DNA from: CAZMXS01 sp964570325
Lineage (GTDB): Bacteria; Verrucomicrobiota; Kiritimatiellia; CAIQIC01; CAZMXS01
Length of the DNA: 32,500 nucleotides
Direction: 5' to 3'
Assembly (NCBI GenBank): GCA_964570325.1
Contig: CAZMXS010000052.1
Coordinates: 1 to 32,500, forward strand
Of the stretch, positions 1-8,331 are shown piece by piece. Under the pieces are notes generated by a model. The model worked only from the letters and a program-made list of their open reading frames with translations. It was not told the DNA's origin and searched no databases. Within the stretch, counting starts at the first letter, position 1, and the number at the start of each line of letters is the position of its first letter. The position numbers and the translations under genes were made by a program.

Positions 1-2
1 CC

Positions 3-1442
3 GCCCCACCCTCCTCCAATCCCCTCCTGACAGGCCGCCGCGATTTGCGCGACGCGCTCGCTTTCACAATTGATCCGGAAGACGCGCGGGATTTTGACGA
101 TGCGGTTTCGCTAACGCGCGATCCGGACGGCGCCTGGCGGCTGGGCATCCATATCGCCGATGTCGCGCACTTTGTCGCGCCAGATTCGCCGATTGACCTG
201 GAGGCCCGCGCGCGCGGCAATACGGTATACCTTGTGGACCGAGCGCTGACGATGCTCCCGCCGGATCTGACCCACGATGTTTGCAGCCTCAAGCCGCGCG
301 AAGACCGACTGACGCACTCCGTGCTGGCGCGCCTGGCGCCGGATGGCCGCGTGTTGGACGTTGAAACCACGCCCAGCGTGATTCGTTCGGCGGCCCGGCT
401 CAATTATGACCAAGTGCAGGCGTTTTTCGATGGCGATCCGGGCGATTCGATACCGGAAGACGTACGCCGCACCCTGACCGCCATGCGGGAACTGGCCGCC
501 ATCCGGCGCGCCGGCCGGATGGCGCAGGGCGCGATTGATCTGGCGCTGCCGGAGGTCCGTTGCATCCTGGACACGCAGGGCGAACCAATCGCCTTTCGCT
601 GCGCGGGCGCCACGGAGGCCTACCACCTGATTGAGGAATTCATGCTGGTCGCCAACACAGCGGTCGCGCGCCGGCTGCACCGGTCGCGCCGGCCGGCGCT
701 GTACCGCGTCCACGACGCCCCGGATGAGACACAATGGAAACAATTGCGCTCCGATCTGCGCGCGCTCGATATCCATGCCCGGCCGCGCACGCGCGACGAC
801 CTCAACGCGATTGCCCGCGCCGCGCTGAACTCGCCCATGCAGTACAGTATTCACCTGGCAATACTGCGTAATCTCAAACGCGCGTTGTACACCGCCGCGC
901 CGCGCGAGCATTTCGGGCTGGCCTTCGGACTGTACACACATTTCACCTCGCCCATCCGGCGCTATCCCGATCTGATCGTGCACCGCATCCTGCAGGCGCT
1001 CGAAGCCGGCGCACCGACGCCTTACACAACTGATGAACTGGCGACCATTGCCGCGCATTGCTCCGAAACCGAGGAGGAGGCGGATCGGGCCGAGGAGGAA
1101 AGCGTCGCACTCAAACGGCTGGCCTGGTACAAGCATCTGCTGGCGGAGCGTCGTCCAGGTCCCTTCGACGCCCTGGTGGTCGCGCTGCAACCCAAGGGCT
1201 TGGTGTTGGAGTTGAGCGACACATTGCAGCGCGGCCTGTTGCCATTTTCCGCCCTGACGGACGACTACTACGAAATCAATCCCGAGCACAATCGCGCGGT
1301 GGGCCGTCGGCACAAGCGGGCCTGGACAATCGGGCAAAGACTGTCCGTGTGCCTGGCCCGCGTGGACATAGCCCGACGCCTGGTGGACTTCTATCCGGCG
1401 CCCGATGCTGAAGGAGTGCGCGGCCGGGACAAACGGAAATAG
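3..1442 (+). CDS. rnr: Ribonuclease R (RNB-family 3'-5' exoribonuclease), 5'-truncated
   Basis: RNase R is a processive 3'-5' exoribonuclease that degrades structured RNA in the cytoplasm. The window contains the last 479 codons. The frame is open to the left edge, so the true start lies outside and the TTG at 45 is not the start. The RNB catalytic signature IDPEDARDFDDAV lies near the visible N-terminus, with the four aspartates that bind the two catalytic metals. The conserved block FTSPIRRYPDLIVHRIL follows at about 950-1000. The last ~85 residues (PFDALVVALQPKGLVLEL onward) look like the C-terminal S1 RNA-binding domain. There is no long basic tail, unlike E. coli RNase R, so an RNase II-like member is possible; the RDLRD lead-in favours RNase R. 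It is convergent with cheB, 26 bp away, with no clear terminator. Confidence 0.93.
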   Translation, partial: APPSSNPLLTGRRDLRDALAFTIDPEDARDFDDAVSLTRDPDGAWRLGIHIADVAHFVAPDSPIDLEARARGNTVYLVDRALTMLPPDLTHDVCSLKPREDRLTHSVLARLAPDGRVLDVETTPSVIRSAARLNYDQVQAFFDGDPGDSIPEDVRRTLTAMRELAAIRRAGRMAQGAIDLALPEVRCILDTQGEPIAFRCAGATEAYHLIEEFMLVANTAVARRLHRSRRPALYRVHDAPDETQWKQLRSDLRALDIHARPRTRDDLNAIARAALNSPMQYSIHLAILRNLKRALYTAAPREHFGLAFGLYTHFTSPIRRYPDLIVHRILQALEAGAPTPYTTDELATIAAHCSETEEEADRAEEESVALKRLAWYKHLLAERRPGPFDALVVALQPKGLVLELSDTLQRGLLPFSALTDDYYEINPEHNRAVGRRHKRAWTIGQRLSVCLARVDIARRLVDFYPAPDAEGVRGRDKRK

Positions 1443-1468
1443 CTGCGTCCACCGGATGCCGATGAAAA

Positions 1469-2518
1469 TCAGGCTTGCGCCAGTTTAAGCACTTCGGCGG
1501 CGATCGCTTCCAGCGGCACGAGGCGCTCCGCCCCACCCCGCCGGAATGCCTCTTTCGGCATGCCGAACACGACGCAACTGGCCTCATCCTGCGCCAGGGT
1601 TCGCGCGCCCGCCTCCCGCATGGCCCGCATGGCGTCGGCCCCGTCATGTCCCATGCCCGTCAGCATGACGCCGATCGCATGGGGTCCAACGCTGGCCGCC
1701 ACGGAGTGCATGAGCACCTCGACCGACGGGCAATGTCCGCATACCAGATCTCCCGGACGCACTTCCACGCCGTATTGGGCGCCTGAACGCCGGACGCGCA
1801 TCTGCAATGCGCCGGGCGCCACCAGCACCCGCCCGCGCAGGATCCGGTCCCCGTCCTGCGCCTCCCGGACCTCCATCGCCGCCAGTTTGTTCAGCCGCTC
1901 CGCGAAACTGCGCGTGAATCCGGGCGGCATGTGCTGAACGACCACCACACCGGGCGCATCCGCCGGCAGGCGCGTGATGACCGTGCGCAGCGCTTCCGTG
2001 CCGCCGGTGGAGGCGCCGATCGCAATCACGCGGTCGGTGGACTCCCGCGCAGCGCCTTTGCGGGGCGGCGCCGCGGGGGCGGCCGCGCCCAGGCGCCGGC
2101 GCAGGCCGGTCAGGTTTGCGGTCGCGGCGATCTTCACCTTGGTCCGCAGTTCATCCATCATCGCGTCGAGACCGCGGGCGATATCGGCGGCCGGCTTGGT
2201 GACGAAATCCACGGCCCCCGCCTCAAGGGCATCCAGGGTGATCTGCGCGCCGCTTTCGGTCAGGGCGCTGACCATGACCACCGGTAGCGGGTGCTGCGGC
2301 ATGAGGCGGCGCAGAAACTCAACCCCGTCCATCCGGGGCATCTCGACATCCAGCGTGATGACATCGGGCCGGAGTTGGGGGATGAGCCGGGCCGCGGCAT
2401 AAGGATCGCCGGCCGTCCCCACGACCTCGATTTCCGCGTCCGCCGCCAATCCCTCTGTCAGCACCGCCCGGACAAGGGCCATGTCATCCACCACCAGGAC
2501 ACGGATGCGGCGGTTCAT
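1469..2518 (-). CDS. cheB: CheB: chemotaxis response regulator protein-glutamate methylesterase
   Basis: 349 aa. CheB removes methyl groups from (and deamidates) chemoreceptor glutamates, giving adaptation. The N-terminal receiver domain (about 1-125) has the acidic pair D11/D12, the phospho-acceptor D57 in VITLDVEMPRMDG and the conserved K108. A linker of about 35 residues rich in Ala and Arg leads to the methylesterase domain (about 160-345). Its catalytic triad is visible: S170 in GASTGG, H196 in VVQHMPPG and D292 in TGMGHDGA. Length matches the family. It is the last gene of the chemosensory operon and begins 9 bp after the receptor stop. No strong ribosome binding site is seen, so translation may be coupled to the receptor gene. 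Its usual partner CheR is not in the window. Confidence 0.97.
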   Translation of the reverse strand: MNRRIRVLVVDDMALVRAVLTEGLAADAEIEVVGTAGDPYAAARLIPQLRPDVITLDVEMPRMDGVEFLRRLMPQHPLPVVMVSALTESGAQITLDALEAGAVDFVTKPAADIARGLDAMMDELRTKVKIAATANLTGLRRRLGAAAPAAPPRKGAARESTDRVIAIGASTGGTEALRTVITRLPADAPGVVVVQHMPPGFTRSFAERLNKLAAMEVREAQDGDRILRGRVLVAPGALQMRVRRSGAQYGVEVRPGDLVCGHCPSVEVLMHSVAASVGPHAIGVMLTGMGHDGADAMRAMREAGARTLAQDEASCVVFGMPKEAFRRGGAERLVPLEAIAAEVLKLAQA

Positions 2519-2527
2519 CGGCCGGCG

Positions 2528-4507
2528 CTAGAAATCCTTGAACTCTTTTTCATCCAGCGTAATGACTTCCTCGGGCGGCATCGCGCCAACCGCCACGCCC
2601 GCCAACTCGCGCGGCGGGGCTTTCAGCGCCGGGCGGCGCGTAGCGGAACGCCGGCGTTCGCTGCCCGGCGCGCGCAGCGGGGCCGCCCGGGTCGCCGGTG
2701 TTTCCGACGCCGCCGGCGCGCTACCGGCGAGTTTGAACTGACGCACCATCTCCTTCAGGTTGACCGCCTGCCCGGACAGTTCCTCGGCGGCCGAGGCGGT
2801 CTCCTCCGCGCTGGCCGTGTTCTGCTGGGTAACCTGGTCAATCTGGCTTAAGCCCTGGCTGATTTGGAGCACGCCCTGCGCCTGCTCGTTGGAAGCAGCG
2901 GAGATTTCGCCCACCAGATCCGTCGCGCGAATAATCCCGGACTGGATTTGCTTGAACGCTTCGGCGGTATCCTGCGCGACTGTCAGCCCGTGTTCGACCT
3001 TTTTGTTGGAAACCTCAATCATCTCCGCCGTCTCGCGCGCCGCCTCGGCGCTACGACCCGCCAGGTTGCGCACTTCATCCGCAACCACCGCGAACCCCTT
3101 GCCATGCCGGCCGGCGCGCGCCGCCTCCACGGCGGCGTTGAGCGCCAGCAGGTTGGTCTGGAAAGCGATGTCGTCAATCACTTTCATGATCTTCGCGATT
3201 TGCTGACTGGAAGCGTTGATTTCAGTCATCGCGGCGACCATTGCCTGCATCTGCGCCCCACCCTTCTCCGCTGCGTCGCGCGCGCCGCGAGCCAACTGGT
3301 TGGCCTGCCCGGCGTTATCGGCATTGGCCTTGGTCTGTGCCCCGATTTGCGTCATGGAACTGGTGATTTCCTCCAGCGACGCGGCCTGTTCCGTGGCGCC
3401 TTGCGAGAGCGCCTGGCTGGCTTCCGCGATCTGGTTTGCGCCGGCCGCCACCTGCTCGGTGGCATTGCCGACCTCACCCAGAATTCGGTTCAAATTGGCC
3501 ATCATCGTCTGCAGCGCGCGGCCCAAGGTGTCCTGCTCGGACGCCAGCGTGACCGTGCCGGTGAGGTCGCCCGCCGCGATGGCCTCAGCCAGCGCGGTTT
3601 TGGTTTTCAGGCTGCGCACCATTCCGTCCATCGCCCGACCCAGCAGATCCTTGTCCGATGCCAGTTCCGGTTTGACCGTCAGGACGCCCGCCGCGATCGC
3701 GTCGGCCACCGCCGCCTTGCCGCGCAGGGATACGGTCAAGTTTTGCACCGCGCGCGCCATGCCGCCGATCTCGTCGCCGCGCGCCAATATCCGGGCCGAT
3801 ACATCCTCGCCGACATCCCCCCGCGCGACGGTATCAAGGTGCGCCACAGCCACCCCCAGCGGCTGGGCGATGGAAACCGCCAACCCCAACCCGAGCCCGA
3901 GCGCGACCAGCACGCCAAGGGCAATCCCAACCAGGCCGCGCCCCACCACCGCGCGCACCTGCGCGCGGACATCGTCCACATAAATGCCTGTGCCAATAAT
4001 CCAATTCCACTCCGGCAGCAGCTTGACATACGAAATCTTGGGCGACGGCCTCGTCTGTCCCGGCTTCTGCCACTGGTATTCCACAAAGCCTTGTCCCGCG
4101 CGGCGGCACACGTCCACCATCTCCATGAACAGCCGTTTGCCGGTCGGGTCGGACATTCCGGAAAGATCTGTGCCGTCCAGGGCGGGATTGGTCGGGTGCA
4201 TGACCATCCGGGGCGCGGTGTCGTTGATCCAGAAGTAATCATCCTCCCGGTACCGCAGGCCCTTGATCACGCTCAATGCCTGTTTTTGAGCTTCAGCCGT
4301 CGGCAGCGCGCCGTCGCGCGCCAGTTGCGCGTAGCGTTCGAGCACACCATAAGCCGATTCCACCATATACTGCGTGGCCTTCTGTTTTTCGGCATAGATA
4401 CTCGCCTGGTAGCGGCCCAAAAACCACGCGAACACCCCCAGGAACACACAGATGATCAGAATGATTATCAGCACCATTTTGTGCGCAATTTGCAATTTGT
4501 TCAGCAT
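2528..4507 (-). CDS. Methyl-accepting chemotaxis protein (single Cache sensor, repeated HAMP units, C-terminal EFKDF)
   Basis: 659 aa transmembrane receptor. TM1 is at about 11-30. The extracytoplasmic part (about 40-185) matches a single Cache domain (DDYFWIND, then MHPTNPALDGTDLS and WNWIIGTGIYVDDV). TM2 is at about 190-213. A canonical HAMP follows, then two further HAMP-like units with matching phrases (ADAIAAGVLTV and AEAIAAGDLTG). The cytoplasmic helical hairpin carries the universal MCP tip (IAFQTNLLALNAAVEAARAG), which binds CheA and CheW. After the signalling domain a flexible Ala/Pro/Arg-rich linker of about 55 residues ends in EFKDF, which fits the CheR/CheB tethering pentapeptide pattern. 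The ATG at 4507 follows an AGGAGG. The gene lies 37 bp after cheW and 9 bp before cheB. The ligand cannot be predicted; small organic acids are common for this sensor class. Confidence 0.96.
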   Translation of the reverse strand: MLNKLQIAHKMVLIIILIICVFLGVFAWFLGRYQASIYAEKQKATQYMVESAYGVLERYAQLARDGALPTAEAQKQALSVIKGLRYREDDYFWINDTAPRMVMHPTNPALDGTDLSGMSDPTGKRLFMEMVDVCRRAGQGFVEYQWQKPGQTRPSPKISYVKLLPEWNWIIGTGIYVDDVRAQVRAVVGRGLVGIALGVLVALGLGLGLAVSIAQPLGVAVAHLDTVARGDVGEDVSARILARGDEIGGMARAVQNLTVSLRGKAAVADAIAAGVLTVKPELASDKDLLGRAMDGMVRSLKTKTALAEAIAAGDLTGTVTLASEQDTLGRALQTMMANLNRILGEVGNATEQVAAGANQIAEASQALSQGATEQAASLEEITSSMTQIGAQTKANADNAGQANQLARGARDAAEKGGAQMQAMVAAMTEINASSQQIAKIMKVIDDIAFQTNLLALNAAVEAARAGRHGKGFAVVADEVRNLAGRSAEAARETAEMIEVSNKKVEHGLTVAQDTAEAFKQIQSGIIRATDLVGEISAASNEQAQGVLQISQGLSQIDQVTQQNTASAEETASAAEELSGQAVNLKEMVRQFKLAGSAPAASETPATRAAPLRAPGSERRRSATRRPALKAPPRELAGVAVGAMPPEEVITLDEKEFKDF

Positions 4508-4544
4508 GACGGCTTCCTCCTTTTTTCAACATTCTTCCCCCAGC

Positions 4545-5075
4545 TCAACCGGCGGGGTGCAAAGCCATCGGCGCCAACTGCTCCCACTCCCCGTCGCGTA
4601 GCAACCGGCCGGCGTCGAGCAGAATCTTGACGTGTTCCCCCACCTTGCCGAGGCCGCGAATGAAGCGGGCGCTGCCCGGCGCGGCGACGAGCGGCGGCGG
4701 TGCGATCTGCGTTTCCGGGATAGTGACCACTTCGTTGACCGCGTCCACAATCAGGCCCACCGTCAGCCCCGCGACCTGAATGACAATGACGCAGGTCCGA
4801 TCATCATAGGGGCGCGGCTCCATGCGAAACCGGGCGCGGACATCAATCACGGGAATCACCTGGCCGCGCAGGTTGATGACACCCCGGATGAAATCCGGCA
4901 GGTCGGGTACCTCGGTAATCCGCTGCATGCCGACGATTTCCGTCACGTGCTCAATCGCGAGGCCATATTCTTCGCGGCCCAGACGGAAGGTCATGAACTT
5001 GTCTTTCTGCGTGTCTTCATCCTCATCGCCTTCCTCTTCCTCGTCGTCGGTTCGTCGTCCTTTATCGGTGACCAT
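4545..5075 (-). CDS. cheW: CheW: chemotaxis coupling protein with acidic N-terminal extension
   Basis: 176 aa. CheW is the SH3-like adaptor that links chemoreceptors to CheA. The domain starts at about residue 27 (FMTFRLGREEYGLAIEHVTEI) and has the typical FIRGVINLRGQVIPVIDVR and GLIVDAVNEVVTIP blocks. The start is ATG 5075, preceded by AAAGGAG at 6 bp; an upstream extension would overlap cheA and lacks such a site. Before the CheW fold is a tail of about 25 residues with a run of Asp and Glu, which is unusual because most CheW proteins begin almost directly with the fold. The gene starts 17 bp after the cheA stop and is followed by the receptor gene. Confidence 0.96.
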   Translation of the reverse strand: MVTDKGRRTDDEEEEGDEDEDTQKDKFMTFRLGREEYGLAIEHVTEIVGMQRITEVPDLPDFIRGVINLRGQVIPVIDVRARFRMEPRPYDDRTCVIVIQVAGLTVGLIVDAVNEVVTIPETQIAPPPLVAAPGSARFIRGLGKVGEHVKILLDAGRLLRDGEWEQLAPMALHPAG

Positions 5076-5092
5076 GACGGGCTCCTTTCCTG

Positions 5093-7528
5093 TCAACCGG
5101 CGGCCGGCGCCGCCGCCCAATCGGGGTTCGCCGCGCCGCCGCGCGCCCATTCCAGTAATCCGCCCACATCCAGAATCAAGCTGACCTCGCCGGTACCCAG
5201 GATCGTGCAACCGGCGAGACCGCGAACCCGCCCGAGATAACCCGAAAGCCCCTTGATAACGGTTTGGCGCTGGCCCAGGATTTCATCCACAAACAGCGCC
5301 GCAGTCGCGCCGGCGGACTCGACAATCAAGAGGATCCCGGCGGTCAGATCCTCGGTCCGGGAACGGCGCCGGAACAGGCGATGCAGCCGGATCACCGGGA
5401 TCAGTTCCTCGCGCACGCGGACGATTTCCGCGCCATCCGGCGTGACTAGAATCTGCTCGGGCCGCGGGCGCAGCGTCTCGCGAATGGCGAGCGTTGGCAG
5501 CGTGTAGCGCGTCTCGCCAACGCCCAGCAGCATGCCGTCAATGATCGCCAAGGTCAGCGGGATCCGCAGCCGAATCGTCGCCCCCGCGCCCGCCACGCTG
5601 TGGATTTCGACGCGCCCCTTGAGCTTTTCCATGTTGCGCTTGACCACGTCCATGCCAACGCCGCGCCCCGAGATGTCCGTTACCTTTTCAGCGGTCGAAA
5701 AACCGGGCTCAAAGATGAACTGGAATGTCTGTTCGTCCGTCAACGCCGCGCCGTCGCCGTGCAACAGGCCGCGCGCAACGGCCTGGCGTAAAATCCGCTC
5801 GCGATCGAGACCACGCCCGTCGTCCGCAATCGTGATCCACACCTCGCCGCCCTCATGGCGGGCCGTGATGGCAACCGTGCCGACTTCGGGCTTGCCCGCC
5901 GCGCGCCGCTCGTCCGGCGGCTCGATTCCATGGTCCAGCGCGTTGCGCACAATATGCACGAGCGGGTCGCTGATGAGCTCGATAACATTCTTGTCCACCT
6001 CGGTATCCTCGCCGTCCAGTTCGAGGCGCGCCTGCTTGCCGGCCTTCAGCGCCACGTCGTGCACCAGCCGGTTCAGCTTGCGGAAGGTGGCCGAGAGCGG
6101 GATCATCCGGACCGCCATGGAAATATCCTGCAACTCGGCCGAAATGCGGGCCAGGTTGTGGATGGCCCGCCGCAAGCGGTGGTTACGGATGCGCCGGATT
6201 TCGGGATCGCCGACGACCATTTCCTGGGCAATCACCAGTTCGCCCACCAGGTTCACCAGCGCGTCAAGTTTTCCTACATCCACGCGGATATCCTGCCGCG
6301 CGGGCATTCCGTTGGCCGCCGACGGCGGAGCGGCGGGCGGCGGCCCTGATAATGTTTCAGGCGGCGCGGGATGTCGCACGCTTTTTTCCAGAATCTCCCG
6401 GAGAAAATCACATATTCCGGCCCGGCCGGGCACCGCGCCGGGGCCGCCGGCGCCCACATCCCGCGCGCCGCCGCGCAGCACATCAACAATCTTCAGCAAG
6501 ACCTGGTAATCCGCCGGCGTAGGCGCAAGCTGTCCCTGCCGCGCGGCATCCAGCAGGCTTTCCGCCGCATGGGCGATCCGCTCAAGATCGGCGGCAGCCA
6601 CAAATCCACAACCGCCCTTGAAATTATGCAGCGCGCGGAAAGCCTCGGACAAGGCCGCGGCGTTGCCGCCGGCTGCCGCCAGCAGCGCTTGCTCCGCCGC
6701 GGCCAGCGCGCTTTCGGCGTCCGCTGCAAAACGCATCCGCAACGCGGGCGGGATGCCGGCGTCCGCCGCGCGCGGCCGCTCGACCCGCGCGATATTTTCC
6801 GGCGGGATTTGAAACGCCAGGTGCAGCCAGTCCGGCTCAACCGCGCAGGAGAACAACACATCAAACAGTAACGGCTCCGTCGGCATTCCCTGCGTGATAT
6901 CCGCATATTCGGTTCGCAGCCGGGCATCGAGCACATCGCCGACTTTCTGCAACCCGCGGACAACCGCCAGCGGCGTCTGGCCGGTGGTTCGGGCAATAGC
7001 GTCAAGATCCAGTCGCAAGGCGTAGAGGAAACGATGCGCGGGGGGGATCGCGTTGAGCGCGAACTCGGTGATATCGAACGGGAGCGCCCGGCCGGCGGCA
7101 TCCTGCAGCACGCGCGGCGCGTCCAACTTGCGCTGGGTCTCCGGCGCGGCATCCGCGCGCAGCGCGGCGTCGAGCTGCGCGCAGAGATCGCCAACCTCTT
7201 GTTCGTTACTGTGCGCAATGTCGGCCACCATACGATTCAGCCGGTCCACGCCCGCCAGCATCGGATCAAGCAAGCGCTCGTCCATGCGCAATTCGCCCTT
7301 TTTCATAAGCGAAAGGACCGTTTCCATTGAATGCGCCAATTCGCCAATGCGCCGACAACCGACAAAACCGGCGCAGCCCTTGATGGAATGGATTGCGCGG
7401 AACACCCGGTTAAGCTGCTCCGCGTCGGGCAACTCCGCGCGGGCCAGCGCCAGGAAGTCCTCCTCGATATGCTGCAGGTGCTCGCGCGCCTCGACCGCGA
7501 AATCGCTGATCAGATCATGCTCCGCCAT
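5093..7528 (-). CDS. cheA: CheA: chemotaxis histidine kinase with two Hpt domains
   Basis: 811 aa. CheA autophosphorylates on an Hpt histidine and passes phosphate to response regulators. Domains: Hpt1 (about 1-105) with H47 in AIHSIKG; a P2-like or unassigned region (about 150-250); a second Hpt (about 262-352) with H301 in ALHNFKGGCGF; a Pro/Ala linker; the dimerisation domain (about 413-480); the HATPase domain with N-box HIVRNALDHGIE (525-536), DDGRGLD and GRGVGMDVV; and a CheW-like P5 domain (about 665-795). The start is ATG 7528, which overlaps the preceding stop as TGATG. The frame is open further upstream, but that part is Arg/Gly/Pro-rich and antisense-like. Both Hpt histidines sit in HxxKG, so both look phosphorylatable. 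Two Hpt domains in one CheA suggests more than one phosphate destination. Confidence 0.96.
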   Translation of the reverse strand: MAEHDLISDFAVEAREHLQHIEEDFLALARAELPDAEQLNRVFRAIHSIKGCAGFVGCRRIGELAHSMETVLSLMKKGELRMDERLLDPMLAGVDRLNRMVADIAHSNEQEVGDLCAQLDAALRADAAPETQRKLDAPRVLQDAAGRALPFDITEFALNAIPPAHRFLYALRLDLDAIARTTGQTPLAVVRGLQKVGDVLDARLRTEYADITQGMPTEPLLFDVLFSCAVEPDWLHLAFQIPPENIARVERPRAADAGIPPALRMRFAADAESALAAAEQALLAAAGGNAAALSEAFRALHNFKGGCGFVAAADLERIAHAAESLLDAARQGQLAPTPADYQVLLKIVDVLRGGARDVGAGGPGAVPGRAGICDFLREILEKSVRHPAPPETLSGPPPAAPPSAANGMPARQDIRVDVGKLDALVNLVGELVIAQEMVVGDPEIRRIRNHRLRRAIHNLARISAELQDISMAVRMIPLSATFRKLNRLVHDVALKAGKQARLELDGEDTEVDKNVIELISDPLVHIVRNALDHGIEPPDERRAAGKPEVGTVAITARHEGGEVWITIADDGRGLDRERILRQAVARGLLHGDGAALTDEQTFQFIFEPGFSTAEKVTDISGRGVGMDVVKRNMEKLKGRVEIHSVAGAGATIRLRIPLTLAIIDGMLLGVGETRYTLPTLAIRETLRPRPEQILVTPDGAEIVRVREELIPVIRLHRLFRRRSRTEDLTAGILLIVESAGATAALFVDEILGQRQTVIKGLSGYLGRVRGLAGCTILGTGEVSLILDVGGLLEWARGGAANPDWAAAPAAG

Positions 7529-8331
7529 CACGTTTGGGCCTCCGGGCCGCCGGCCGGCGCGGGGTGCGCCGGCGGGCGCAGATCGTACAGTAAATCCATC
7601 CGGGTCAATCGAAACAGCGCGTCGAGATCCGGCGCCAGGTTGACGATCGCCGGCCGATCGCGCCGGCCGCGCTGGGCAAGCGTCCGGGCAAATCCGATCA
7701 GGACGCTCAAGCCGACCGAGTCCACTTCGCGCACCGCGTGGAAATCCAGGCAATACCCCGTGGCGTCCCCGGCGAGAGCCTGCACCAGGCAATTGCGCAG
7801 CGAATCCGCCATCGCGGCGCCGAGCATGCCTGCTAGATGAATGACAACGCCCGCGGCCGTCCGTTCCGTCTGGCAGGCGGCAGCCGGCGCAAGTTGCACA
7901 ACAGCCTCAACGCGATTGCCTTTCGCGTTGAATGTCAAATGGCGACTGTAGGCGGAGATTAAAGGGAGTCCGCGTTTTCGGACCTGGCGGGGATCCGGCG
8001 GGAGGCTCAAATCCAACCGGCGCCAGTCGAACCCATCGCCCTCGTCTTCCACAGCCATCGCCACCAATCCATCGGCCAAAACTTCCACGCGACACTGAAC
8101 GCGGCGGCTGTAGCGGTTGAAGTTGCCGTGCTCGACCGCATTGATCAGCATTTCGCGCAACACCACGGCCAGCGAAGTGCCGGGTTCGGCGGCGGCCGCA
8201 CCCAAATGCCGCGCGACGAACAGCTTCACATCCTGGACCGCGGCCTCCACCAGCGCCATGCTGGAGGGAAAGACCAAGGTGCAGACGCGGCCTTCTTCGA
8301 CGAATCGGACTGGTTGTTCGTTGATTATCAA
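7528..8331 (-). CDS. RsbW-like ATPase domain fused to a STAS (anti-sigma antagonist) domain
   Basis: 267 aa. The N-terminal half (about 1-148) is a GHKL ATPase of the anti-sigma serine-kinase type (RsbW/SpoIIAB), with the N-box MLINAVEHGNF (N64), the G1 box VEDEGDGFD and the late RGLPLISAYS segment. The C-terminal half (about 160-258) is a STAS domain with S205 in REVDSVGLSVLIGF at the usual phosphorylation site. In classic partner-switching these are separate proteins: the kinase phosphorylates the STAS protein, which otherwise sequesters it. The start is TTG 8331, supported by AAGGAAA 7 bp upstream and a 4 bp overlap with the preceding stop. The stop overlaps the cheA ATG by 1 bp. Whether the kinase domain acts on its own STAS or on another client is unknown. 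Confidence 0.88.
   Translation of the reverse strand: MIINEQPVRFVEEGRVCTLVFPSSMALVEAAVQDVKLFVARHLGAAAAEPGTSLAVVLREMLINAVEHGNFNRYSRRVQCRVEVLADGLVAMAVEDEGDGFDWRRLDLSLPPDPRQVRKRGLPLISAYSRHLTFNAKGNRVEAVVQLAPAAACQTERTAAGVVIHLAGMLGAAMADSLRNCLVQALAGDATGYCLDFHAVREVDSVGLSVLIGFARTLAQRGRRDRPAIVNLAPDLDALFRLTRMDLLYDLRPPAHPAPAGGPEAQT

Noticed and set aside
111..1337. Long open frame on the minus strand inside the RNase R gene (about 400 codons).
   Set aside because: Antisense to a well-supported gene, Gln/Arg/His-rich, no ribosome binding site; a by-product of high GC.
2864..4630. Long plus-strand open frame (588 codons) across the receptor gene.
   Set aside because: His/Arg-rich, no domain, antisense to a clear chemoreceptor.
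7529..7792. Longer cheA start adding 88 residues.
   Set aside because: The extra part overlaps the STAS domain in another frame and is Arg/Gly/Pro-rich; ATG 7528 gives a normal Hpt N-terminus.
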